From NCBI RefSeq assembly GCF_900626285.1, contig NZ_LR131147.1, positions 1,580,658 through 1,644,657 on the forward strand: DNA of 64,000 bases. Direction: 5' to 3'. This document shows, one piece after another, positions 1-7,715 of the stretch. The DNA is from Intestinimonas massiliensis (ex Afouda et al. 2020) (GTDB lineage Bacteria; Bacillota; Clostridia; Oscillospirales; Oscillospiraceae). Under the pieces are notes generated by a model. The model was not told where the DNA came from. It saw nothing but the letters and a program-made list of their open reading frames with translations, and did not search any database. The position numbers and the translations under genes were made by a program. Numbering within the stretch: position 1 is the stretch's first letter; each line of letters opens with the position of its first letter.

Positions 1-1
1 T

Positions 2-127
2 TTGTTCTATTGCAAAGAGAAGCAGCAACCGGAGGAGGAGGTCGAGCGGGTGGGCGCGAAAGTGTTTAAGAGAGCCGGGTGGGGGGGGGGGGGGCGGGCT
101 CGTGCCCGCCGCTCTGGGACACCTTGA
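2..127 (+). CDS. Possible 3' end of an upstream gene (partial)
   Basis: The reading frame starting at base 2 is open from the window edge to a TGA at 125-127. Its first 26 or so residues are rich in Glu, Lys and Val and look like a normal protein tail; after that it runs through the poly-G tract and becomes Gly/Arg-rich. It would overlap the end of nrdJ tail to tail. If the G-tract length is variable or mis-sequenced, the true stop could lie elsewhere. There is no start codon in the window, so the product cannot be named. Other frames are also open here, hence the low confidence. Confidence 0.25.
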   Translation: MFYCKEKQQPEEEVERVGAKVFKRAGWGGGGRARARRSGTP

Positions 128-2231
128 GCACCTTCTCCAGGGCCTTGGCGATGGCGTCGGGGCAGGAGGTCACCGGCACCCCCGGCTGCCGCAGGCAGGA
201 GGGGCAGCGGATTCCCTTGAGCTGCTGGATGATCTCCTTGGGGTCCATGCCGGAGCGGATGCCCACGCTGACCAGGCGAGCGGTGGCCTCGCTCTGGCTG
301 GGACAGCCGCCGGCCCGGCCGGTGTTGGTGAACACCTCGCAGATGCCGTTCTCATCGTAGTTGACGGTGATATACAGGTTGCCGCAGCCGATGCGCACCT
401 TCTCCGTGAAGCCGGTGGTCACCGCGGGCCGGGGCCGGGGCAGGATGTGGCCGTACTCCTCCTGGGGCACCTGGCACTCCTCGCACACCCGGCCGGTGGG
501 GGCGGGGGCCTCCTTGCCGTCGTTGACCTTGCCGATGTTCAGCACCTGCTCGTTGCGGCTGCCGTCCCGGTAGATGGTGGTGCCCTTGCACCCCAGGGTG
601 AAGGCCAGGCGGTAGACCTCGGCCACCTCCTCCTTGGTGGCGGAGTTGGGGAAGTTCACCGTCTTGCTCACGGCGTTGTCGGTATACTCCTGGAAGGCGG
701 CCTGCATCCGCACGTGCCAGATGGGGGACACGTCGTGGGCGCAGACGAATACCCGCTTGATGTCCTCAGGGATGCCGTCCACGTGGGCCAGGGAGCCCTG
801 CTCCACGATCTTCCGCATCAGCTCCTCGGAGTAGATCCCCGCCTCCACCAGCTTGTCCTTCAGGATCTGGTTGGTCTCGATCAGGTGGGTGTTGTCCATG
901 ACGTTGCGGATATAGGCGTAGGCAAACACCGGCTCCACGCCGGAGGACACCCCGGCGATGATGGACAGGGTGCCGGTGGGGGCAATGGTGGTGACGGTGG
1001 CGTTGCGGATGGGCTTGCCGTCCTTGAAGATGCTCTGGTCAAAGAGGGGGAAGGCGCCCCGGGCCTCGGCCAGCTTCTCGCTCTCCTGGTGGCCGATGGT
1101 GTTGACGGTGTCCATGATCTCCCGGGCCAGGGCCACGCCCTCCTCGCTGTTGTAGGGCACGCCCATGTAGAGCAGCATGTCGGCAAAGCCCATGACGCCC
1201 AGGCCGATCTTCCGGGTGGAGCGGGTCATCTGGTCGATCTCGGGCAGGGGGTACTGGTTGACCTCAATGACGTTGTCCAGGAAGTGGACGGCGGTGCGGA
1301 TGGTCTTTTCCAGCTTGGCCCGGTCCAGCACCCAGCCCGCCACCGTCCTGGTGATGTGGTTGACCAGGTTGATGGAGCCCAGGTTGCAGCTCTCATAGGG
1401 CAGCAGGGGCTGCTCGCCGCAGGGGTTGGTGGATTCGATCTCACCCTGACCGGGCACCGCGTTGTCCCGGTTCAGCCGGTCCAGGAAGATGATGCCGGGC
1501 TCGCCGGTCTGCCAGGCGGACTGGACGATGGTGTCAAAGACCTCCCTGGCATTGAGCTGGCCGGTGACCCGCCCGGTGGCGGGGTCCACCAGGTCGTACA
1601 TCTCGTTCTTCCCCGCCGCCTCCATAAAGGCCTCGGTGACGCCCACGGAGATGTTGAAGTTGGTGATCTCGGAGGTGTTGTTCTTGCAGGTGATGAAGTC
1701 CATGATGTCGGGATGGTCCACCCGGAGGATGCCCATGTTGGCGCCCCGGCGGGTGCCGCCCTGCTTCACCGCCTCGGTGGCGGCGTTGAACACCTTCATA
1801 AAGGAGATGGGGCCGCTGGCCACGCCGCCGGTGGAGTTCACCGTGGAGCCCTTGGGCCGCAGACGGGAGAAGGAGAAGCCGGTGCCGCCGCCGCTCTTGT
1901 GGATGAGGGCGGCGTTCTTGATGGCGTCAAAGATATCCTCCATGGAGTCTGCCACCGGCAGCACGAAGCAGGCGGACAGCTGGCCCAGAGGCCGGCCCGC
2001 GTTCATCAGGGTGGGGGAATTGGGCAAAAAGTCCAGGTTGGTCATCATCTCGTAAAAGGCCTTGGCGGTGGCTACCACGTCGGCCTTGGGGTCAAAGTGC
2101 CGGTCGCCCTCGGCAATGGCGTTGGCCACCCGGTGGAACAGGCCGTCCACCGTCTCAGTGGGGTTTCCCTGCTCATCCCGGGCCAGATAGCGCCGCTCCA
2201 GCACCGCCTTGGCGTTTTCAGATATGGGCAT
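66..2231 (-). CDS. nrdJ: Adenosylcobalamin-dependent (class II) ribonucleoside-diphosphate reductase
   Basis: This 721-residue protein reduces ribonucleotides to deoxyribonucleotides with a B12-derived radical and needs no oxygen, as expected for an anaerobe. The sequence shows the RNR core: NSPTLMNAG near residue 72, NPCGEQPLLPYESCNLGSIN with the active-site Cys region in the middle, and APTGTLSIIAGVSSGVEP. The C-terminal part carries cysteine pairs (CEECQVPQ, CPSCLRQPG, TSCPD) typical of the TSCPD tail of class II enzymes, which recycles the active-site disulfide. The start is supported by GGGAGGAG about 8 bases upstream. The last residues (PAPPPPTRLS) are encoded by a run of 14 C on the coding strand, so the exact C terminus is doubtful. 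No class I subunit or nrdR gene is nearby. Confidence 0.95.
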   Translation of the reverse strand: MPISENAKAVLERRYLARDEQGNPTETVDGLFHRVANAIAEGDRHFDPKADVVATAKAFYEMMTNLDFLPNSPTLMNAGRPLGQLSACFVLPVADSMEDIFDAIKNAALIHKSGGGTGFSFSRLRPKGSTVNSTGGVASGPISFMKVFNAATEAVKQGGTRRGANMGILRVDHPDIMDFITCKNNTSEITNFNISVGVTEAFMEAAGKNEMYDLVDPATGRVTGQLNAREVFDTIVQSAWQTGEPGIIFLDRLNRDNAVPGQGEIESTNPCGEQPLLPYESCNLGSINLVNHITRTVAGWVLDRAKLEKTIRTAVHFLDNVIEVNQYPLPEIDQMTRSTRKIGLGVMGFADMLLYMGVPYNSEEGVALAREIMDTVNTIGHQESEKLAEARGAFPLFDQSIFKDGKPIRNATVTTIAPTGTLSIIAGVSSGVEPVFAYAYIRNVMDNTHLIETNQILKDKLVEAGIYSEELMRKIVEQGSLAHVDGIPEDIKRVFVCAHDVSPIWHVRMQAAFQEYTDNAVSKTVNFPNSATKEEVAEVYRLAFTLGCKGTTIYRDGSRNEQVLNIGKVNDGKEAPAPTGRVCEECQVPQEEYGHILPRPRPAVTTGFTEKVRIGCGNLYITVNYDENGICEVFTNTGRAGGCPSQSEATARLVSVGIRSGMDPKEIIQQLKGIRCPSCLRQPGVPVTSCPDAIAKALEKVLKVSQSGGHEPAPPPPTRLS
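81..110. repeat. Homopolymer of 14 G followed by a 7-bp hairpin
   Basis: Bases 81-94 are all G. Immediately after, GGCGGGC at 93-99 and GCCCGCC at 104-110 form a perfect stem with a 4-base loop. Both lie inside the end of nrdJ. Such a tract is prone to polymerase slippage and sequencing error and can change which stop codon nrdJ and the convergent frame use. Confidence 0.8.
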
Positions 2232-2262
2232 ATTGTGTCTCTCCTCCCGAAAATTCTACATA

Positions 2263-2309
2263 GCACAAGATATTGTATCACAGAAACACAGCTTGTCAAC
2301 ATTTAGTTT
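2263..2309. promoter_or_regulatory. Candidate NrdR box pair
   Basis: The 16 bases at 2263-2278 match the NrdR consensus acaCwAtATaTwGtgt at 13 positions, and the 16 bases at 2294-2309 match at about 10. The two sites start 31 bases apart, close to three helical turns, the usual NrdR arrangement, and they cover the -10 and -35 elements of the nrdJ promoter. The second site is weak. Confidence 0.4.
2272..2299 (-). promoter_or_regulatory. nrdJ promoter with extended -10
   Basis: On the minus strand TTGACA (2299-2294) is followed after 16 bases by TACAAT (2277-2272), with a TG two bases upstream of the -10 element. This is a sigma-A-type promoter placed 41 bases before the nrdJ start. Confidence 0.75.
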
Positions 2310-2310
2310 C

Positions 2311-2339
2311 TTGCCCGGATACACCTTTCTTGGTATAAT
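2311..2339 (+). promoter_or_regulatory. Promoter of the CPBP protease gene
   Basis: TTGCCC at 2311-2316, a 17-base spacer and a consensus TATAAT at 2334-2339. It lies back to back with the nrdJ promoter. Confidence 0.7.
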
Positions 2340-2377
2340 AGAGGAAATTTTTCGGACTTTTTGGGGGAGGAAACCCT

Positions 2378-3331
2378 ATGGAAGAGCGGCGTGTCACGCC
2401 TGCGGGGCGGCCGGACCCGGGGGAGCTGCGCTCCCACTGCCAATATTTTTCCCGGCTGGGCTGGGCCCTGTTCGCCCAGATGATCGCCATGATCGCCGTA
2501 CAGGTGGCCGCCTCGGTGCCTGTGGGGCTGCTGGCCCCACATCTGCTGAGGGAGCCTATTTTTCTATGGGTGCTCTCGGTGGTCTCGGTCTACGGGGTGG
2601 GCTTTCCCGCCTTCTGTCTGGTGCTGCGGGGCACCTCCGCCCCCCGGCGGCCGGAGCCCCGGCCCATGGAGCCCGCCCGCTTCCTCCAGGCCTATGTGAT
2701 CTGTCTGTGCCTCATGTATCTGGCCAACTACCTCACCCTGACCCTCACCGGTCTTATCGGCCTGCTGCGGGGGGAGGCGGTGACCAACCCGGTGGAGCAG
2801 ACGGCAGCCTATCCCACGGCCCTCAATGTGCTGCTGGGCTGTGTCGTCGCCCCGGCGGCGGAGGAGTTCATGTTCCGCAGACTGCTGCTGGACCGGCTGC
2901 GGCCCTACGGGGACCGGTTTGCCGTCGTGGCCTCCGCCCTGTGCTTCGGCCTGTTCCACGGCAATCTGAACCAGTACTTTTACGCCTTTGCCATCGGCCT
3001 GGTGCTGGGCTATGTGGCCCTGCGCACCGGCCTGATCTGGCAGAACATCCTGCTCCACGCCATGATCAACTTCATCTCCGTGGGGCTGCTCCCGCTGCTG
3101 GAGGCCCTGGGGGATCTGGGCACCAGCCTTCTTGCGGTGCTGGTGCTGGGGGCCATTTTCCTGGGCATCGTCTTTCTGGCCGCCCTGCGGCGGGAGCTGC
3201 GGTTCGATCCCGGCTCCGTCTCCCTGAGCGCGGGGTGGACGTGGCGGGTGTTTTTTGAAAACCCCGGAATACTCTGCTTCTGCCTGCTGTCCCTGGCCCT
3301 GTGCGCCTCCTATCTGCTGCCCGGAGTGTGA
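2378..3331 (+). CDS. CPBP family intramembrane metalloprotease
   Basis: A 317-residue polytopic membrane protein of the CPBP (CAAX protease/bacteriocin-processing, Abi) family. The motifs of the family are present: EEFMFR at residues 162-167, FGLFHGNLNQ around 190-199 and LLHAMIN around 225, supplying the Glu and His residues expected at the intramembrane active site. About seven to eight hydrophobic segments are visible. The start follows GGGGGAGG at a proper distance. Family members process prenylated or peptide substrates and often protect against bacteriocins. No peptide substrate gene is next to it, so the target is unknown. Its own promoter lies just upstream. Confidence 0.85.
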   Translation: MEERRVTPAGRPDPGELRSHCQYFSRLGWALFAQMIAMIAVQVAASVPVGLLAPHLLREPIFLWVLSVVSVYGVGFPAFCLVLRGTSAPRRPEPRPMEPARFLQAYVICLCLMYLANYLTLTLTGLIGLLRGEAVTNPVEQTAAYPTALNVLLGCVVAPAAEEFMFRRLLLDRLRPYGDRFAVVASALCFGLFHGNLNQYFYAFAIGLVLGYVALRTGLIWQNILLHAMINFISVGLLPLLEALGDLGTSLLAVLVLGAIFLGIVFLAALRRELRFDPGSVSLSAGWTWRVFFENPGILCFCLLSLALCASYLLPGV

Positions 3332-3339
3332 AATGCCGG

Positions 3340-3368
3340 TTGATTTCCCGGGCTGTTTCCTGTAAAAT
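3340..3368 (+). promoter_or_regulatory. Promoter of the GT4 gene
   Basis: TTGATT at 3340-3345, 17-base spacer, TAAAAT at 3363-3368, upstream of the glycosyltransferase and probably serving the following ligase gene too. Confidence 0.6.
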
Positions 3369-3408
3369 AAGATGCGCTGAATCAATAACAAAAAGGGGGT
3401 ACCCTTCC

Positions 3409-4515
3409 ATGATGAAGGTGCTCTATCTGCTCAACTTTGCAGGCAAAGCCGGAACGGAACGGTATGTGGAGACCCTGGTGCGCTATCTCTCCCAGGACGG
3501 TCTGGTGCAGCCCTTTTTCGCCTATAACGAGGGCGGGCTGCTGGTGGAGCGGCTGGAGGAGATGGGCGTGCCCTGCCAACCGGTGGAGATGCGCCGCCGG
3601 TTCGACAAGAAGGCCGCCAAGGAGCTGGCCGCCCTGTGCGAAGAGTGGGATATCGACCTGATCCACTGCCACTACCTGCGGGAGCATTACACCGCCCTGC
3701 TGGCCAAGAAGTACAACAAGAAAATCCGGGTGGTGTATACCAACCACTTCGTGCTGGCCAACGACTTCGTCACCCGGCTTTCCAACCGGTTCATGGACAA
3801 GAAGCAGGACCAGATGATCGCCGTGTGCAACAAGGGCAAGGAGCAGCTCATCGCCAACGGCTGGAGCGGCGACCGGATCCAGGTGATCTTCAACGCCGTG
3901 GACCCGGAGGCCTGGGCGGGTGACCGCTCGGAATCCACCCTGCGGGCCGAGCTGGGCCTGCCGGAGGACCGGTTCGTCATGCTGTGCGCTTCCCGGTTCG
4001 CTGACGACAAGGGCCACAAGTATCTGATCGATTCGGTGAAGCGGCTCACCGAGCTGACGGCGGTGCCTTTCACTCTGGTGCTGGCGGGGGACGGCCCCCT
4101 GCTGGAGCCCACCAAGGAGCAGGTAAAGGAGCTGGGTCTGGAGGAGCAGGTGAAATTCATCGGTTTCCGCAAGGACATCAAGAACCTGTACAAGGGCTCC
4201 GACCTGTATGTCAACTCCTCCCGGCACGAGGCCCTGTCCTTCCTCATCATCGAGGCCATGGCCGCCGGGCTGCCGGTGATCGCCACCGACATGGGGGGCA
4301 ACTCGGACATCGTCAACGACGAGGCGGGCTGCGGCATGCTGGTGGAGTACGACAACCCCGACTCCATGGCGGTGGCCATGAAGTGCTTCCTGGAGGATCC
4401 GGCTTTCACGGCCAAGTGCCGGGAGAACGCCCTGCGGACGGTCCAGGAGAAGTTTGAGATCCACAAGATGGCCAAGGCCACCTACGGCGTCTATGAAAAG
4501 GCGCTCCACGACTGA
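3409..4515 (+). CDS. Glycosyltransferase family 4 (GT-B fold)
   Basis: A 368-residue GT4-type glycosyltransferase that should transfer a sugar from a nucleotide donor onto a glycan or lipid on the cytoplasmic face. The N-terminal acceptor domain begins MMKVLYLLNFAGKAGTERYV with the glycine-rich loop of the family. The C-terminal donor domain carries HEALSFLIIEAMAAGLPVIA around residues 275-295, which includes the E-x7-E motif. The start at 3409 is chosen because AGGGGGT lies about 9 bases upstream; an upstream in-frame ATG at 3301 would overlap the previous gene and lacks a ribosome site. The next gene, 21 bases downstream, is an O-antigen-ligase-type protein, so the pair probably makes a surface glycan. 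Sugar and acceptor cannot be read from the sequence. Confidence 0.88.
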   Translation: MMKVLYLLNFAGKAGTERYVETLVRYLSQDGLVQPFFAYNEGGLLVERLEEMGVPCQPVEMRRRFDKKAAKELAALCEEWDIDLIHCHYLREHYTALLAKKYNKKIRVVYTNHFVLANDFVTRLSNRFMDKKQDQMIAVCNKGKEQLIANGWSGDRIQVIFNAVDPEAWAGDRSESTLRAELGLPEDRFVMLCASRFADDKGHKYLIDSVKRLTELTAVPFTLVLAGDGPLLEPTKEQVKELGLEEQVKFIGFRKDIKNLYKGSDLYVNSSRHEALSFLIIEAMAAGLPVIATDMGGNSDIVNDEAGCGMLVEYDNPDSMAVAMKCFLEDPAFTAKCRENALRTVQEKFEIHKMAKATYGVYEKALHD

Positions 4516-4536
4516 TTCCAAGGAGTAAAATTACCC

Positions 4537-6072
4537 ATGTCGATTACAGAAAGCAGTGTTTTTCTGCGGTTTTTTCTGGCCTTCTGGCTGGGCCTGAAAA
4601 ACGCAGTATCCCACAGCGGCGTCAACGCCCTCTGCCATAAGCTGGAGCGCGGGGTCCGCCGTCTGCTGTCGGGCAGCGTGCTGTGGCACTTTGCCTGGCG
4701 GGAGGGCGTGGTGTCAAGGGCCTGGAAGGGCAGCATCGCCTGCCGGCTGTTCACCGCGATCCTCAACATCCCCTGCGCCATTGTGAAGGCCCTCTACAAC
4801 GTGGGCCGCCCGGTGTGGGAGGCCAGCCTGTTCTGCCGCCTGCTGCGGGCGCTGGGCGGGGCCACCTTCTTCTTCCTGGGTCTGTTCATGCTGGTCATGC
4901 TGATGGCCCCCCACGCCCTGTGGAACAACGTGTACGGTCTGCTGGGCGCGGTGGCTCTGACGGCCCTCTTCGTGGTGGGCAGCGCCTCCCGGCGGCAGTA
5001 CCGGCTGGAGCTTGACACCCTGGGGCCCTATATGACCATCTATATGGCCTTCATCTGCCTGGCCCTGCTGGGCTCCCTGTCCACCCACATGTCCATGCGG
5101 TTCTTCGCCTTCCACGTCACCAGCTTCCTGCTGGTGCTGGTGGTGGTGAGCTCCATCCACAAGTACGAGCAGCTCCAGCTCATGGTGTCCCTGGCGGTGC
5201 TGGGCCTGTCGGTAGCCGCTCTGTACGGCTGCTACCAGGGCTATGTGGGGGTGGAAGTGGTTCCCTCCCAGCAGGACATGGTGGTCAACGCCGGCATGCC
5301 CGGCCGGGTCTATTCCTTCTTCGACAACCCCAACAACTTTGCCGAGCAGTTGGAGATGCTGCTCCCCCTGAATCTGGCCCTCTTCCTCAACTGCCGCTGG
5401 CGGGGCAAGCTCCTCAGCTTTATCTCCCTGTGCCTGGGGGTGGCCGCCATCGGCTTCACCTACGGCCGGGCCAGCTGGATCGGACTGACCCTGGCAGTGC
5501 TGGTCTTTGTGGCCCTGCTGGACTGGCGGTGGATCCCGGTGCTGCTGGTGCTGGGCGTGGCCGCGCTCCCCTTCCTGCCCGAGACCATCTACAACCGCAT
5601 CCTCACCATCGGCAACACTCAGGATTCCTCCACCCAGTACCGCTTCACCATCTACGACACCACCGCCAACCTGATGCGGGACTACTGGCTGCGGGGCGTG
5701 GGCCTGGGCAGCGACATCATGAAAAAGGTGTTCCAGACCTATCCCACCAACTTTGACGGCTCCTATCCTATCCACACCCACAACAACTACCTGCAGATGT
5801 GGGGCGAGGCGGGCATCTGGGGCATCCTGTCCTTCCTGGGCCTGCTGGTGTGGCAGCTGAAGAAGGGCGTCAAGGCCTTCCGGGCCGCCGCCGACCCCCG
5901 GGTCAGACGGATGCTGGCCGCCGCTATCGGTGCCTTCTGCGGCATCTGCGTCATCGGCCTGGCGGAGTACACCTGGTTCTATCCCCGGAACATGTTCACC
6001 TACTGGTTCCTGTTCGGCGTCATCGCCGCCTGCGTCAAGCTGGTGAAGGCGGACAGGACCGCCAAAGCCTGA
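4537..6072 (+). CDS. O-antigen ligase/polymerase family membrane protein
   Basis: A 511-residue protein with about ten to twelve hydrophobic segments and a large extracytoplasmic loop containing HTHNNYLQMWGEAGIWG near residues 412-428, the signature region of the Wzy/WaaL O-antigen ligase domain. Such enzymes polymerise or transfer lipid-linked glycans outside the membrane. The first 100 residues form an unusual amphipathic cytoplasmic leader before the first hydrophobic stretch. In a monoderm the product is more likely a wall or capsular polysaccharide, or a glycoprotein glycan, than LPS. It forms a two-gene unit with the preceding glycosyltransferase. AAGGAG lies about 12 bases before the ATG. 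Confidence 0.85.
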   Translation: MSITESSVFLRFFLAFWLGLKNAVSHSGVNALCHKLERGVRRLLSGSVLWHFAWREGVVSRAWKGSIACRLFTAILNIPCAIVKALYNVGRPVWEASLFCRLLRALGGATFFFLGLFMLVMLMAPHALWNNVYGLLGAVALTALFVVGSASRRQYRLELDTLGPYMTIYMAFICLALLGSLSTHMSMRFFAFHVTSFLLVLVVVSSIHKYEQLQLMVSLAVLGLSVAALYGCYQGYVGVEVVPSQQDMVVNAGMPGRVYSFFDNPNNFAEQLEMLLPLNLALFLNCRWRGKLLSFISLCLGVAAIGFTYGRASWIGLTLAVLVFVALLDWRWIPVLLVLGVAALPFLPETIYNRILTIGNTQDSSTQYRFTIYDTTANLMRDYWLRGVGLGSDIMKKVFQTYPTNFDGSYPIHTHNNYLQMWGEAGIWGILSFLGLLVWQLKKGVKAFRAAADPRVRRMLAAAIGAFCGICVIGLAEYTWFYPRNMFTYWFLFGVIAACVKLVKADRTAKA

Positions 6073-6081
6073 AACGAAAGA

Positions 6082-6116
6082 AACGAGCCCCGCGCCGGAC
6101 CGGTGCGGGGCTCGTT
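6082..6116. terminator. Bidirectional terminator hairpin
   Basis: A 12-bp perfect stem (6082-6093 with 6105-6116) lies between the convergent ligase gene and the AAA+ gene. The 11-base loop itself contains a small CCGG dyad. T-rich tails are short on both sides. Confidence 0.7.
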
Positions 6117-6119
6117 CTG

Positions 6120-7535
6120 TCATGTTCCGGCTGCCTCCTTCAGGTCCGCCTGGGTGAGGGCCATCAGAGCCTCCTTGTCCGGCTGCTCCAGGGCGGCCAC
6201 CCGGTCGGCCTGGCGGGCCACCGCCCGCTCGAACAGGTTGCGCACGTCCCGGGCGTTGCCGAAGTTCTCGTCCCGGTTCTCGTACAGCTCCCGGAGCAGC
6301 CCGGCGGCGCAGGCCCTGCCGTCCTCGTCCAGGGTGTAGCCGTTTTTTTCGCACATGGAGCAGAAAATCTCCATCAGCTGCTCCCCGGTGTAGTCGTCAA
6401 AGTAGAAGTACTTGTTGAACCGGCTCTCCAGGCCCGGGTTGGCGTGGATGAAGCGGTCCATCAGCTCGGTGTACCCCGCCACGATGACCACCAGATCCGC
6501 CCGGTGGTCCTCCATCCCCTTCAGCAGGGTCTCGATGGCCTCCCTGCCGAAGTCGTTGGGGTTGTCCTGGCTGGCCAGGGCGTAGGCCTCGTCGATGAAC
6601 AGCACGCCGCCCAGGGCCTTCTGAATCACCTCGCCGGTCTTGATGGCGGTCTGGCCCACGAAGCCGGCCACCAGGCCGGAGCGGTCCACCTCCACCAGCT
6701 GGCCCTTGGACAGCACCCCCATGGCCCTGTAGATCCCGGCCAGCAGCCGGGCCACCGTGGTCTTGCCGGTGCCCGGATTGCCCATGAACACCAGGTGGAG
6801 GCTCAGGGGCGGCACGGGCAGGCCGTGCTCCTGCCGGAGCTTGCGCACCTTCACCAGGTTGATGAGGCTCTTCACATCCGCCTTTACCTTCTCCAGACCG
6901 CACAGCCCGTCCAGCTCGGCCAGCAGCTCCTCCAGCGTGGGGGCGGGTTCCTGCTGCTCCTGCTGCTGCTCCTCCTTGGGCTGGGTCTGGGGCGCCTCGG
7001 CCGCGGGCGCGGGCCGGGTGACGAAGTCCTTCACATCCAGCGGGGCCTTTTCCCCCTTCAGTCCGTCCCGGTCGCACTGGGCGGACAGGCTGTCGGCGCA
7101 GGAGTTGACGAATCCCGCCTCCGCCTCGCTGACCTGGTCGTCCACTGCCGCGAAGAGCAGCAGCATCAGGGTGGTCAGGTCGATGAACCGCCGGGCCAGG
7201 CTGCTGCCGGACACCTTATCGCAGGCCCGCATCCGGGCAAAGAAGTCGGGGGCCTTGAAGCCGGGATAGGACAGCACCGCCGAGGACAGCTCCCAGAACA
7301 GGATGGAGGGCGCCTGATTGCCCTTGGTGTAGATGGCGTTGTAGTACTCCACGTGGCGGGGGGTGACGGACGCCCCATCCCGCTGCCATACCCCCAGGGC
7401 ACAGGCCCGGAAAAAGGTGTCCGCCTCCTGGGTGAATCTGGTCCGCAGGGCGGCGTCCGGGATCTGCCGCCGGAAGGCGGTCACCCCCTCGCTGTACTGC
7501 TTGTGCACCTCCGCGGCGCTGATGGAGCTTTTCAT
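6120..7535 (-). CDS. AAA+ ATPase, CbxX/SpoVK-like, with N-terminal TerB-like domain
   Basis: A 471-residue AAA+ protein. The C-terminal half (about 200-471) matches the CbxX/CfqX/SpoVK group: Walker A GNPGTGKT at 252-259, Walker B LFIDEAYAL near 310, an ESRFNKYFYF second-region element and a sensor region ending in a helical lid. In Rubisco-activase-like CbbX and in SpoVK this module threads or remodels protein complexes. The first 160 residues are helical and include AAVDDQVSEAEAGFV near 129-143, which resembles a TerB-type acidic metal-binding domain. A Gln/Glu/Pro-rich linker (about 172-200) joins the halves. The substrate is unknown; the sigma-A-like promoter gives no sign of sporulation control. 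Confidence 0.8.
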   Translation of the reverse strand: MKSSISAAEVHKQYSEGVTAFRRQIPDAALRTRFTQEADTFFRACALGVWQRDGASVTPRHVEYYNAIYTKGNQAPSILFWELSSAVLSYPGFKAPDFFARMRACDKVSGSSLARRFIDLTTLMLLLFAAVDDQVSEAEAGFVNSCADSLSAQCDRDGLKGEKAPLDVKDFVTRPAPAAEAPQTQPKEEQQQEQQEPAPTLEELLAELDGLCGLEKVKADVKSLINLVKVRKLRQEHGLPVPPLSLHLVFMGNPGTGKTTVARLLAGIYRAMGVLSKGQLVEVDRSGLVAGFVGQTAIKTGEVIQKALGGVLFIDEAYALASQDNPNDFGREAIETLLKGMEDHRADLVVIVAGYTELMDRFIHANPGLESRFNKYFYFDDYTGEQLMEIFCSMCEKNGYTLDEDGRACAAGLLRELYENRDENFGNARDVRNLFERAVARQADRVAALEQPDKEALMALTQADLKEAAGT

Positions 7536-7570
7536 CCCGCCACACCTCCGTTTTTTACTCCGTTTGCTGT

Positions 7571-7599
7571 ATTATATCCGATTGCGGGCCGTAACGCAA
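7571..7599 (-). promoter_or_regulatory. Promoter of the AAA+ gene
   Basis: TTGCGT (7599-7594), 17-base spacer and TATAAT (7576-7571) on the minus strand, 36 bases before the start codon. Confidence 0.6.
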
Positions 7600-7654
7600 G
7601 GCGATGCAAAGTTGACATAAATATTAAAAAACCTTTACATTTTTGCCCCCGCCG

Positions 7655-7684
7655 TTGACGGATGGCCGCCCCCCGTTGTAAAAT
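7655..7684 (+). promoter_or_regulatory. Promoter of the zinc-ribbon/Ig-like gene
   Basis: TTGACG at 7655-7660, an 18-base spacer and TAAAAT at 7679-7684. The rest of the 180-base divergent gap is AT-rich and shows no other gene. Confidence 0.55.
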
Positions 7685-7715
7685 AACTTGAGAATGTCGA
7701 TTGGAGGGATTTCCC

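Noticed and set aside
102..2306. Very long plus-strand open frame opposite nrdJ
   Set aside because: A GC-rich shadow frame rich in Gly, Ala, Val and His with no domain; the minus strand holds the intact RNR.
7600..7650. Second promoter (TTGACA near 7612) for the Ig-like gene
   Set aside because: No acceptable -10 at the right distance; the TTGACG/TAAAAT pair nearer the gene is better.
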